Shown here one piece after another: positions 12,323 through 25,000 of a stretch of 64,000 nt of DNA. The notes under the pieces are model-generated. The model did no database searches, was not told the origin of the DNA, and saw nothing but the letters and a program-made list of their open reading frames with translations. Source of the stretch: Lucifuga dentata (Eukaryota > Chordata > Actinopteri > Ophidiiformes > Bythitidae); the NCBI GenBank assembly GCA_014773175.1, contig VXCM01002236.1, positions 1-64,000 of the forward strand, given 5' to 3'. Positions within the stretch are counted from its first letter, which is position 1. Every line of letters starts with the position of its first letter. The translations under genes and the position numbers were made by a program.

Positions 12323-13816
12323 TCTGAGGCTAATGTAGAAGCCGCAGCAGTTTCCTGTCTGAGCTTAGCCGTCTCTCGCTGTGTCTGTCTTCCTGTTCAC
12401 AGCGTTCGCACGGCCAAAAACACACGGCGGAAGCTGATGGCACACACAGACCACTAGCTTCTCTGGGGAAAATTGCACTTGCGATAAATGGCAGACAGGA
12501 CACACCTGTGGACAAAACAAAGTTGTAGAAAAGAAATAATAAAACTACTTTTTTTTCTGTGTTGAATATGAACATATGAGATACAACTCTTCGACTGAAA
12601 CATGCTTCCAGTATTCTTTTCCAGCTTGTCTTTATTTTCTAAAGGTTCATTCATGTATGATCATATGACTGATAGACAGTTTTCCAGATTCATCTACAAG
12701 TGTGGCTGCTTATTACATAACAGCTGTTGCACATGTTTCTATGTACTCAGACTTCATGCATATGTGGCGTTTTAAATTGAATGAATACTCTATTTTTAGG
12801 TGAATAAATTGCTTTTAGAGGAACAGACTCCCAAATTTCTGATCCAGTAATAACCATTTTCATATTGTACATATTTAGGTATCTCTGCATGTATTATGTT
12901 GCAGACAGATCATGGGAACACACGATGCAACAGCAGAAAAAAGATGAACGAAATGTGGAATAACGTGGTCTACAGTGAACCTTAACAATTTAAACAGAAA
13001 AGGGCTGAACACATGTATGCTATGCAATCAAAAACCTAGTGGGGTAAATATTTTATGTTATATTTTTACATTTAAGAGTGGGATTGTACAGCACTACATA
13101 TTTCGATGTAGGTGATTTGAGCTACATTAATAATGTTAAGGTTGCGTAAATGTCAGCATCAGACCTGGCGAGACTGTTTTTCATCCTTTAAGTCTGTCAG
13201 ACAGGTGGTGACAGAAGGATCAGCTGCTCAAATGACGTGAAATTTCCTCCTGTGTAACAGGTAACCCACTGACACGAAGCTCTACTGTTCAATGAGGACC
13301 AGGAAGTGGAAAACCTGTGCATATCTGATTACTGTTGATTTTAATGACTAATAATATCCTCATGGGGATTATTTCATGTGATTTCTGATTACAATAGCAT
13401 AATGGTATTTACGAACAAACTAACGTTACGTAACTTCGCAGCGCCGCGGCAAAGATTCTCTGTCACAAGGCCATACTGCGGTAAAACCAGATACCTACAC
13501 ACAGAATGATTCGGATATAATTTGTTTTTTTTTGTTTTGTTTTGTTTTGTTTTTGTTTTTTTTTTGGCTGATTAATGGTTTTAAACAGCAGGTCCGTTTG
13601 TTGCAGTGAGCCAGATGCTAACAGGGCTAACTAATGTTAGTTAGCTCGTATCTTTTTTCACTGACAGCTAGCTCACCAGGTTGTTAGCCTATTTTCGAAA
13701 ATCTGATTAAAATATTCAACAAACACTAAATGTAAATCACAAGACTATCCGTGTAAGCATTTACCAGCTAAATAGTGAATGTGATTCTTGGTGTAATTTT
13801 AAATAAACAAACTTAC

Positions 13817-13870
13817 CAGATGGCGGCAGGTTTACTGAAGCAAAAGCTCCTAACGACTGAAAGCTAACAG
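13817..13870 (-). other. cdc42se2: Predicted 5' non-coding exon of cdc42se2
   Basis: On the minus strand the sequence CTGCCGCCATCTG is followed by a strong donor, gtaagt, at 13816-13811. It sits about 150 bases from the nip7 start and 1.5 kb upstream of the first cdc42se2 coding exon. The transcription start is not resolved. Confidence 0.55.
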
Positions 13871-14016
13871 AATGCAAAAGACCAGGAACTGCACTCACTG
13901 ATTACGTCAACCCACTTCCGCTTTACTTTGTGACGGTTTCCGGTGTTGACCCACGTTTCTCACTGCTAAATTGCTCGCTACTTACCCGGGATCAAAATTC
14001 TTGTAAATATACAAAA
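13871..14016. promoter_or_regulatory. Probable bidirectional promoter of cdc42se2 and nip7
   Basis: The interval separating the two divergent genes contains a CRE/ATF-like TGACGTAA (minus strand, 13902-13909), ETS-type CGGAAG/CTTCCG cores near 13916-13922 and 13938-13944, and no TATA box. Short TATA-less intervals with ETS and CRE sites are typical of divergent housekeeping promoters; use in both directions is inference. Confidence 0.6.
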
Positions 14017-15477
14017 ATGAGGCCATTAACAGACGAAGAGACGAAGACGATGTTTGAAAAGTTGTCGAAGTAGTAAGTGTACCTGATCGATATTTCGCTT
14101 TCTACATTGTCTTTCTCTTAAATGATTTATAAAATTATTAGCTCGCTTGTTAGCTCGTGTGTGTAATTTATGTCTCTAACCCATAACAGCATCGGTGAAA
14201 ACATAAAACTCCTCGTGGACCGACCCGATGGTTCCTACTGTTTCAGGCTACACAATGATCGTGTGTACTACATGAGGTAATCTATGCTTATTTTCTCCAA
14301 GCGTAAATGTACTGTATATGTTACATACCTACACGTGTAAATTAAAGCCTGCAAGAGTTCAGGATCACCATCTTCTGTCCACAGTGAGAAAATTCTGAAG
14401 TTGGCCACAAATATTTCCAGGGACAAGCTGGTGTCTGTAGGCACTTGTTTTGGAAAGTTCACAAAGACCAAGAAATTCCGCTTGCACATCACAGCTCTGG
14501 ATTTCCTGGCTCCCTACGCAAAGGTTAGTACAGGTGCATCTCATGTCTCATATTTTTACTCTAGCTTCCATCAGCCTCATCTTTGCTTTTGAGCTCCAAT
14601 GGTTCCATGAGGATGAGATGCAAGACAAGAGAATTAAGGCAACATGTTTTGGAGGTGCATCCCTCACTGAGGCAGCACCATGCAGCTCTGGCATGACTGC
14701 TTTTTAAGTGTTTCTGCACAAGTGTCCTCATAAATAAGAGCCATTATGAAGAGCAGTGTAAATGCTTTGAGAATCGCCTACATGTTAATTCAAGGCCAGG
14801 GCTGGATAACCTGGCAGACAAAGGATGGTCTTTAGAGGACTTTAAAAGAGCAGCTGAATCTCAGGCTGTTATAGTTGATTGAAACACAAATATCTGCTAA
14901 GTATTACAGAATTCTCAGTTAAAAAACTGCCTGGTTCATAGTGGATTGTGCAATACTGTGGGCTGCACAGGAACACTGGTTGTTTCCGTTAAATTTAGGC
15001 CAAAATAGGATATGTATATATATATAATTTTTTTTTTTCTTTTCAAGGGTATTGTGCAACATACCGGTATGTCTGAATTGACTTCAAACGTCTGTCACGT
15101 TTTCAGTTCAAGGTGTGGGTGAAACCTGGAGCAGAACAGTCCTTCCTTTATGGGAACCATGTGTTAAAATCTGGGCTTGGGAGAATCACTGAGAATACTA
15201 TGCAGTACCAGGGAGTTGTGGTCTATTCCATGGCTGATGTCCCTCTGGTAAGTATCACACATGGTTAACATTGGCTTATCTTTACATCAATATGTTATCA
15301 TACAGATCTTAGATTTTGTCCCTCATCACTCAGGGGAGTTATGTTTGTCTTTCTCAGGGTTTTGGAGTTGCAGCTAAATCGACTCAGGAGTGCAGACGAG
15401 TGGATCCTATGGCCATAGTTGTGTTCCACCAGGCAGATGTAGGGGAGTTCATTAGGAATGAAGACACTTTAACATAA
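14017..15477 (+). CDS. nip7: 60S ribosome subunit biogenesis protein NIP7
   Basis: Five exons (14017-14072, 14190-14276, 14385-14523, 15107-15247, 15358-15477) give exactly 180 residues, the length of vertebrate NIP7. The protein starts [20 protein letters not shown]. The N-terminal alpha/beta domain carries [20 protein letters not shown] and [13 protein letters not shown]. The C-terminal PUA domain (about residues 95-170) has [20 protein letters not shown] and [23 protein letters not shown]7 binds pre-rRNA and takes part in 27S rRNA processing and 60S maturation in the nucleolus. All introns are GT/AG. The gene is head-to-head with cdc42se2 and tail-to-tail with terf2; adjacency to terf2 is conserved with human 16q22. 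Confidence 0.97.
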
Positions 15478-15863
15478 ACAAAGATAGGGCAGATGAACAA
15501 TTTGACTATCAAATCACATTTTTATGCCTAACAAGTAACATTGACTGAATGTCACGCCCAGAGTCTTCCCAGTACAACTGTTTGCTAAGCAGCAACAGTG
15601 GAGTGGTTGGATTTAAGAGACTTGCTTAAGAGCACCTTGATAGTAGGCATAACAATTGGCCATTTCCCTGTGCAGCTCAGGGACCTTTAGGATACTACTG
15701 GTCCACAGACGTGTACTAGTTAATCTCCTATATCCTGGCTTTGAGTGAAATATGAAGATTGCTTTTATGTTTTCTCTTTCAAGAATCTGCACCATCTTTA
15801 TGATTTCACAGTTTGCTAAAAATATGAGCAGTCATAATTCATATAATGCATTTTTTTGATACC

Positions 15864-15869
15864 AATAAA
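15864..15869 (+). terminator. nip7: Poly(A) signal of nip7
   Basis: AATAAA about 390 bases after the nip7 stop, followed within 25 bases by a TTTTAC/T-rich stretch. The convergent terf2 transcript should end in the same 200-bp space. Confidence 0.7.
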
Positions 15870-16081
15870 GAGACTTTTACAATCTTACAAAGTTAGCTGG
15901 TGCTTTAATGAATTACAAATAAACAGCTCAATTGCTTCAACATAATGACTGTAACGTATTTACAAAGAAGAAAAGTATTGGGTTGTAATAATTTGAACAT
16001 GACCCGATAAACTTTAAACAATTCCCTTGAGGAAGCACAAAAAAAAAAAAAAAAAAAAGTCATTGGAAGTGCATGCTGACA

Positions 16082-19000
16082 TCAGGCCAAATTTAATTTT
16101 TTCATTGTCCTCCATCTATCTTTCAAATTTACATTGGTTCTACCCTTGAATGGGTAATATGCTTTAATTTTGTTCCAGTTGCCTTCTCCGAATTTTTCAA
16201 CTGCTTCTTTCAACATCTGTGTCTCCTTGTTAGTCCACTTCTGCAACAGAAGGAAAATGAGTATTCATCCTTTCAGTGCTGTGGCAAACACATGCAGCGG
16301 AGGTTAAAAATACCATAAGCCAAAAGCTTTGTTATAGGTAGATAATAAAAATTTCTAATACAAGATTTATAAAGGTGGCGACCTGATTAAATAATCACTT
16401 GGAGCTCTAATTGATTTATGATTTTACATCAGTTATGTTTGTCTTCTCGGTTTGATATGTCCACAACACACCCTGTAAATGCAGCAATGTTTGAAGATGA
16501 TGGAATTTCCTGCCAGCTCTTGAATGCAGCAGACCTGTATCTTTTTTTTATTTTGCTTTTTGACTTAATGAACTTGAAGAAAGAAAGAATGGAGGGTCCA
16601 GTTTACTTACCTTCCTCTTCTGGCTTGAGTTTGATATGGTGCTCTTGTTGTCATCATCTTTGAGGAAAACAAAAATTACACAACTACTTCAACTTTTTAT
16701 TATGCCAAAGGAAATTTAGTTTGAGCAGCAATAAAAATAGATTTATAAATTAGGTTAGATTACAAATTAGGTATGTAATTCAACTACCTTTTCTCGTTTC
16801 AGAGCTGAATAGTAACTCTTCATCACTCCATGTGTCCTTTGACTCCTTAGCATCATCGAAAAGCCGTTTCCTGTGAACAAGAGCATGTTGGTACAAGCTA
16901 AAAATCCCTGCGCATGTCAACAAATATAAAAATGAGCTGCATCTTTAATGACTTGAGAGCTACAGTATGTTTAAATTTACTTCTTGGTATTTAATTGTGT
17001 GGACATGGTTTGAAGAGAGCACAAGAATTATATCACAGCAGCCAACGTGATCCATTTTAGCTAAAGGCAGAGGAGTAATCGTACTCACCATTTCTTGTGG
17101 AAGGCCCCCATTTTTTTAGCTGAGTCCTGAGGAGTGGAGCTCTCCTGGGGAGCAGGGTGATCAGGGAAAAGATTGGGCGAACTGTCCAATGAAGTATCTT
17201 CAATAATGATCTCATCAGTGTTGCTTAGACTCCTGCATAAAATCAGTATTTCATATTTATGTCACATTTTGTCAGGCCTCATATGAACGCACATACAGGC
17301 ATCGTATTAGGGCTTACATGCTATGAGCACTGCTGGCCTGTTGCTTGCAATGTTTCCTTAAAGGGATTTTGGAAGAGGCCACAGAGCCTCGTGGGTCTTC
17401 CTCCATGTCTGACGACGTCTGTTTAAACTCAGTGGAGTTTCTGTGTGACAGCAGTTATTATGCATTAATATGATTGGTTCTGTTTCAACTAAAATCATAA
17501 TCTGTCAAATCAGAAGTTAATTTCATTCATCTATGAAACAAAATTACAATCAAGGTGTTGAAATGTCACAGTAGCAAAACTACACTGGACAAAGATAACT
17601 ATTACTGCAGCCAATGCATTTATACAATGGTGAACATTTAAAAAACAAAAAATTGTTTGAAAATCCATAAAGTGAAATCATCAAATGTAATCGAATTTCA
17701 AAAAATTTCTAAATTTGCAGATTAAGCATCGTAACGAAAGCAGCCTATCATCATAGATCAGGTCTTCTAAATGTTTTCATACAAATGGAGGATGAACAGA
17801 GGATGAACAGAAATCTTGTCTTGGTATGTCTGCCACGGTTGTGCACAAATATTCCAAAATAGGAATGACACTCTCATAAACCTACTCCATAACGTGGACT
17901 TACTTGCTTGATGAGGTGTTAGTGAACTGGTTACTAACTGCCTGTGTACACATGCTGGTGGCAGCAGCAGCATGTGTGTCGTCCTCACTGTCGGATGAAA
18001 TAGCTGAGTTTCTGCAAGACAAGCAGCAGTTTTAGTGCCGCACACTCACAAGCAACCGCCTCATAATATAAAGTGACAATCACATAGCAAAGTTTACATA
18101 TTTTTCTACAGGTACACCAACACTATTTACACCACACCACACCACCCCATCAGTATCGGTTGGTTACACAAAGAGAAAAGCTTTCCTAAAGACTCTCCAG
18201 AAGAAATCACTTCATTAAAAAAGCCTAAATATAAAGAGATTTTTTTTTTAAACCTACTTGTTGCGCCTTTTGCTTGTCTTTCTGGAATGTTTCCGCACGG
18301 GTTTGGTAACCTCAGATTCTGTTCTTGAGCTCTGCAAATCCTCTTTATTGGATATTGCCACTGACTGTGCCGACTCCTCTATTCTGACTTCAGCTTCCAG
18401 CTCCTGAGAGGCTACTAAACACTGTGAACTCCCCTGACTGTCTGGCTCCATCACCAGCTGTGCCACGGTGTGCAGCCGCCTCTTCCTCAGTGTCGAGGTT
18501 TCCTTAGAGAGAAGATCTGTTTCTGGTTGGGGAACAGCATCAGATAGTGCCTGGTCTGCTGGGGAGGCCTCCATGGGGCTGCCCGAGTCTTTCTGAAAGT
18601 GCTCCTCCTGTTGGGACTCCACATCCATCATTTCAATAGGACTGAGAGTGAGGTGCAGATACAGATTTTCTTTTCTTTCCTCACTCTCTGTTTCCATTTC
18701 TTCCTGCACCTGGTCAAATGTTTGGCCATCTGTGCCTGCAACCAAGGCCACATAGGCTGCCTTCAGCCTGGTCTTCTGGATGATTATCTGATTACTGGTG
18801 TATAAATTAGAGACAGTGAAAGCAGATGTTTAATGTACCGAACAGCTTTGAACAGCATATTAAATGTAACCCCATTAGCTAGAATTATTTAAATACTTCA
18901 GGAAATGTGTCTTTTAATAAAAAAGATGTATTTGGAGGCAAGAAAGAGAAAACACACCAGCAGCTTGGAAGTATGAATTGATTGTAACACAGGTTATAGT

Positions 19001-22000
19001 AATATATTTATGAGAAACACATTACCATGAAAGCAGTTGAAATTTGTTTTTTTTAAGTTTCACCTTGTTTGCATAACATTTCATTTCCATATAGTCATTA
19101 TCTTTATTTTACTGACAGCTAATCAAAATCAATCATCTTTCCACATCTTGTCAGAGGATAAATACTTTCATATTAAAAGATATTGATAATGGAGTACAAG
19201 ACAAACAAAAAAAAGAGACGGAGAGAAAATGAGCATTTTGGTCTAAATCAAGGTGAAATCACCCTCATCAAACAAAATCTTACTGAATCTGCACATGCAG
19301 TCCAGATCTACAGCCTAACATCAGCTGCCATCTGTCCAAATGTACATGAACAACAATGAAATCACACATTTGCAGACAATTACTGTTACATTTTTAGAAA
19401 TGTAAATAAGTTGATCAGGAGAAGAATCACATATCCTTCTCATGTTAGAGGATAACCACCATTTTCTGTACCCTTTTGTCCTGTTAAGGGTTGGGGGGGN
19501 CTGGAGCCTATCCCAGCGGTCATTGGGTGAGAGGCAGAGTTCACCCTGGACAGGTCGCCTGTCTATCACAGGGTTAACATATAGAGACAGACAAACTCAT
19601 TCACACCTACAGTCAATTTAGAGTTTCCAATTCACCTGACCTGNAGAGACAGACAAACTCATTCACACCTACAGTCAATTTAGAGTTTCCAATTCACCTG
19701 ACCTGCATGTTTTTGGAGGTGGGAAGAAGCTGGAGCACCTGGAGGGAACCCACACAGACACAGGGAGAACATGCAAACTCCACACAGAGAAGAGCATGTC
19801 GGACTCGAACCCAGGACCTTCTTGCTGTGAGGCAAAAGTGCTAACCACTAGCCACCCACCACCATCTCTACCCTTCTTCAAATCTTCAAGGTGGTTTCTC
19901 TGTTTGAACCCAAACTTCATATCTACAACATATATGTTACTGACAGTCACGTTCCAAAATATACTACTGGAGTGGTAAATATTACAATTGTTTTCCTACC
20001 TTCCAGACTGCCATTACTTTCAGTTCATTCCACTAAGCTATAAAAATCAATGAATTTTTATTTTCTATTCATGATACAAGAGAGACAGCCTACCATGATA
20101 CGGTACGGATGGAGATTTGTAGAGCGGAGGGCAGGTCAGAAGTGTCTTGCTCATCAGCTTTTTTGCCTTCTTGCTCCTCTCTTCCATGTCTTTTGCTGAT
20201 GAGCTCTGTTGCTGCCTGTTACATGTACATGTGTATATAAAATAACACAGTAGAAGAACAAAAACTACATTTAAATCAGCTGATGGGACTGAAAATAAGC
20301 TTTTCTACATGTGTTCCAGCTTTGTTTGTACTGCAGGATTGCAATATTTTACTTTTTTTTTCATTTTTACTCAAAATAAAAAAACAACCTTCAATGGAGT
20401 TTTTAAAAGTTAAGGTTTCATAACTCATAACTAATGCACTGACTGTAGGATCTGTTAAAAACATGCACGTTATGGAAACATTTTGAATGTTCTAAGATGA
20501 TTAAGAATTTGTCCACAATGGTAAATATAAAGATTTTATCTTTCTGCCCTGTTGTGATGTCAGCAATTTACCTTTCATCTGTAATAAATTCCCAAACTCT
20601 CATTCTTGCTTATTTACAGTAAAAATTCCTCATCAACATGGACAGTGCTACACAGATGTCCAAAAAAAAAGAGCTATTAGACTGTGTGAGTCATAGCATG
20701 CACACCTTGTAGAGAAAAGTAGCAGTAAATGGACAGAGCCGCTGGCAGAATTCCAACATCTTCTCCTTAAACTCGCTGAAGGTGACTTGTTCAAGGATTT
20801 CATGATTTTTACCGTTCTGACTGATAAGATCCATAAATATTGCTTTCTAAAGAGAATACATAACAGAGAGGTGTTCAGTATTAAAAAAACAAAACAAAAC
20901 AAACAAAAAAAAAACCCACATAAAACTGCTTCAGTGTATTAAATGAATGTATGAGGAGACAGTCTTACTCCAGAATTATTTTAAGATTACTTTATCACAT
21001 CATGGATGTTTCAATGCAGATTCAATATGACAGATTTTCTCTACAATGCACACTGTTACATATCAGAATGTACTGACTGTAGGATCATATTATTACATGC
21101 ATTACTTTAAACTAGTTTAAAAAAAAAAAAAAAATCATGTTTAATGTTTAAGCAATGACCAAAGCAAAATTAATTTATGGCTGACTGAAATGGTGAAAGT
21201 GAGTAGTTTGCATGCCTTCTTTGTCAAAAACGCTCACCTTGCTTCCTTTGGGAAAGTGTTTTAGCACCTGTTTAGCCTTCTTAAACATAGAGTTCTTGAT
21301 GCAAATCACCACCAACTAAGGAGCAAAAACAAAGTGTTAAACCAAAACTGGTGAAACCTTGTGAAAGCAAATACTTTTTTGTTGTTGTTGCTATTTTTTG
21401 CTGCTCAGGTGGAGGGAATAAGTGAAATGACACCGACTTTAAAAACTCAACCTGTTAAATTAAATCAGACTTTTGTTGTGGGCAACCAGGAAGCAACATG
21501 TTTAGTTTCAGTTGTAGTAATGTAGCAGGTTTGCCAGCTGAACTTTCTTTCATTCATTCAACATTTTTTTTTTTTTTTTTTTTACACTTGGAAACACAAT
21601 TGAGGAGCAAGGAGCCCTCTTTTACAGGTGTGCTGTATATACAGTTTTAAAATAAAAAGGAAAATAATATGTTTACAACCAAAACAAAAGTAATATGACC
21701 AAAGAATCACAGTTAAAAAAAATGTCAGAAAGATTAACCAAATGCCTAAAAAACAGACACAAAAGAAGGGGGAGAGTATCAATCAAATATTTTCTCTAAA
21801 CAGTTATTATGAAGTTTAAAGGACCATATGACCTGCCCATTTTGCATGTTTGAGCTTAATATATTAAATTTTCATACGTTACGTTACTAACAATCATTTC
21901 CCAAAGGATAAAACCGTATTCCAGCTTTCCTGATATTTTGCAAAATCTCTTAATCTTTCAAAATCAAATATTCAAGTGATATACCCATCTTAAAAATCGA

Positions 22001-25000
22001 TGTTTCACCTGCTAATAGTTACACAAAATTACGAAGTCACAGTCGTTAAAATTGTTTCGATAAACGCAGGTCTTCTTTTGGGACTATATTCCCCGGTGGA
22101 GACATACATTCACTCTGTGCTTTTTATTGCGCCTCAATGCTAAAATTACGAAACTTCGAAAAAAACATGAATATAGATAATACGATAATAGATTACTATC
22201 CAAAGAATGTTACAAGTATTATCAAGTTGATTTTAATAGTGCACGATAATGAACTGAAACCAATGGCGGTCTGGAAGGTAGGAAAAACATTTTTTACCTC
22301 ACTGCTGCAGTAGTATGCTTTGGGAAATGACTGTCAGTAACCTTACATGTATGAAAATTGAATTTATTAGGCTCAATCATACAAAATGGGTGGTATGGTC
22401 TGAATCTACTCAATGACACCAGAGTATCAAACTTGGTAAAATCTTCACACAGCTTTGATCATTGATCTCCAAAGCACTGCTGCTTGCAATTGGTCAGTGA
22501 TGCCACATTTGTGTCTCCATCATCCCCTGCAGTTCCACAAAGTGTGACTTGAAAGTGCTCTGGCATGAATTTACCTGAGGTTGAGTTGCATTGAACATAC
22601 TGGAATTTACTGATGGTGCTAACCAATCACATGCAGGAGATCATTATGGTGATGGGACAGCCCTTTTGTTTACACTTGGATCACAAATTGTACCTTAAAT
22701 AAACAAACAAAAAACACCATGTTTACCATTTCCTGAATTGAGGTGATTGCATTCTCAATTTCCTGCTGTAGAATACTGGAATCTGACTTTGTGTCTTCCA
22801 GTAATATTATGGCTGATTCCAGCGGCGTGACTGATCGATCAGACTCAAATGACTGGTCTGCAGAAAGAGAAGAGTAACATTCATTGTTGTGTTTGCTAAG
22901 TTACGCTAGAAGGATGGCAATGGTTTGACAACACACAGTACTGCATGACATCATTCATTATAAACCGCTCAATTCAATGCATATGGAGTATTGCATAACT
23001 AACCATTTACAGTATTTGACCTGAAATCTAAGAAAGCAGCACTGTGCTGGTTGAGGAGACTCTGAGCTGATGTCACCACCCCTGCTAGTTTTTGTTATGT
23101 GATAATTACTTTTTACTGCTTAGATATTGTTGAGACCAACATAAAGTCACTCCACTATTCCATTTTGATTTCTCAAATATGAAACTAATATAAAGTTTGA
23201 CTTTGATCAATTGAAAATGTCAGCATGATCTGGAGGCAACATTCATGGGATTAATATGTGTGGTGAGGTTATGTCTTATGAGGTTATGTTAATCAGAAGA
23301 TTAGAAAAATATGATAGGACAAATATGAAATCTGGGGGAATTTTTTGAGTTATCTTAAAGGTACTTAATGGCCTTTTTTTTTTCTTTGTTGTGTTTTGTG
23401 CTTTGTTGTGTTTTTTATTGTGTTGTTGTGTTCTGGGTTTATTGTTTTGTTCTTGTTGGTGATGTAAGATGTATTTTAATGTGATTAAATATGAATAAAA
23501 AAATAAATAAATAAATAAATAAAAATGTGTGATGGGATTTTCTTCCCCAGATGTACTCCCACTGCTATACATGAACAAAATTTGTAATTCTTTCATATGT
23601 TGTATTTTACTCCAGTCTGCATCCAGAAAATGTTCCCTAATGTCTGTTGTAAATGTAAATCACATAAAGGTGCTGTCATTTGATTTGGTCCTTCGACAGT
23701 ATTCAAAGACTTTGGAAGGATGCTCATTTTATTATTCAGGACATTACTGGGATACAAGTTGCAAAGACAACAACCTGAAATGTATCATTGACAATTATTT
23801 TGATATAGATAATGCAAAAATTGTATTCATTGATACTTTTTTTTTTCATTCAAAGAAAAAATTTATGTTATGGTCCACTCCCAATAGTTCTACTGCTTAA
23901 ATGTGGTTTGATCTGAATCAAAAATTTGACAAATTCTGGAGAATTTGGCCTAGTTTATATTTATTTTTAGGGAGACTGTGATGATTCTGGTGGGCTGTAA
24001 ATGTATTTAATTTTTAAAAATGTATTCTATTTGCTTTTCTTTATTTATTAGTATTGCCTTTTTATCTTATTTATTTTGATGATTTTTGTACTGCATCAAC
24101 AGTCGTTTGGGGGGCTGCATTGTGGTGGCTGTTCCATTTCTGTCATTTGAAAATTGCTTGAAATTGCAATAAAAACATAACTAAAAAAAAAAAAAAAAAA
24201 ATCAAGATGTCAGTGTCTGAAAATCCTACAAATATCATATACTGATGAAAAAAATTACTCTGATGATGTGTAGCATTTACTGTTTGAGTGGGTAATTTCT
24301 TAAATTCCATTACAAGATCACTAATGATGTCTAAAAGCAAATCTCACCAAGTCTGTCACCTTCATTTATCCGACTGAGAAACAGCAGCAGTCTATACTTT
24401 GTTAGTGTTTGATCTGTCCACTCCATATGGTTACGATTTACCACACCTGTAACAGGAGGATTAATTAGTTCACTTAAATGTTGTGTTTCAATAAGGCATA
24501 ATTAAGTCGTACATTCATAACTGGTGGTTCAGTTTTGTTATGTTCATGTTTCTAAATTATTTTTCTAAATCTATCAAAAAGAAAAAAAAAAACAAAAACA
24601 CGGCCACTGTCAATGACATAATGCTGAAAATTGTTGTGGAAATTTGAATGATTATGATCAAAGAATAATTCTGTCACTACAAGCACACTGAACAATAATC
24701 TCTGACTACACAACAGGAGCATTACAAATATTATTCACCTGCATTCTGAAAGAAAACATAAGAAAATACCCATCCACAAAAAGCTATTAGATAGTAAAAG
24801 TTAGCAGTTTATAAGGTACACACATGTAATCCCACACAACTGCCTTGAAGTAAGTTATACATTTTCTAGTGCTTACAATATTCCGTTTTCAAACATAACC
24901 TTAAAGTTGAACAAATATCTTTTTGACACAGGTAACAATAAATAGGCGTGGGTCCTTTAGTTTAAGTCCGTATAAGAAATATTTTTAAAAACTATATTAA

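Noticed and set aside
18599..18805. Plus-strand frame opposite terf2 exon 7
   Set aside because: Antisense shadow of a coding exon whose minus-strand reading fits TRF2.
19480..19860. tRNA-like or telomere-like element inside terf2 (the GGGTTGGGGGG stretch)
   Set aside because: The context matches a high-copy fish interspersed repeat; there are no TTAGGG arrays and no tRNA fold.
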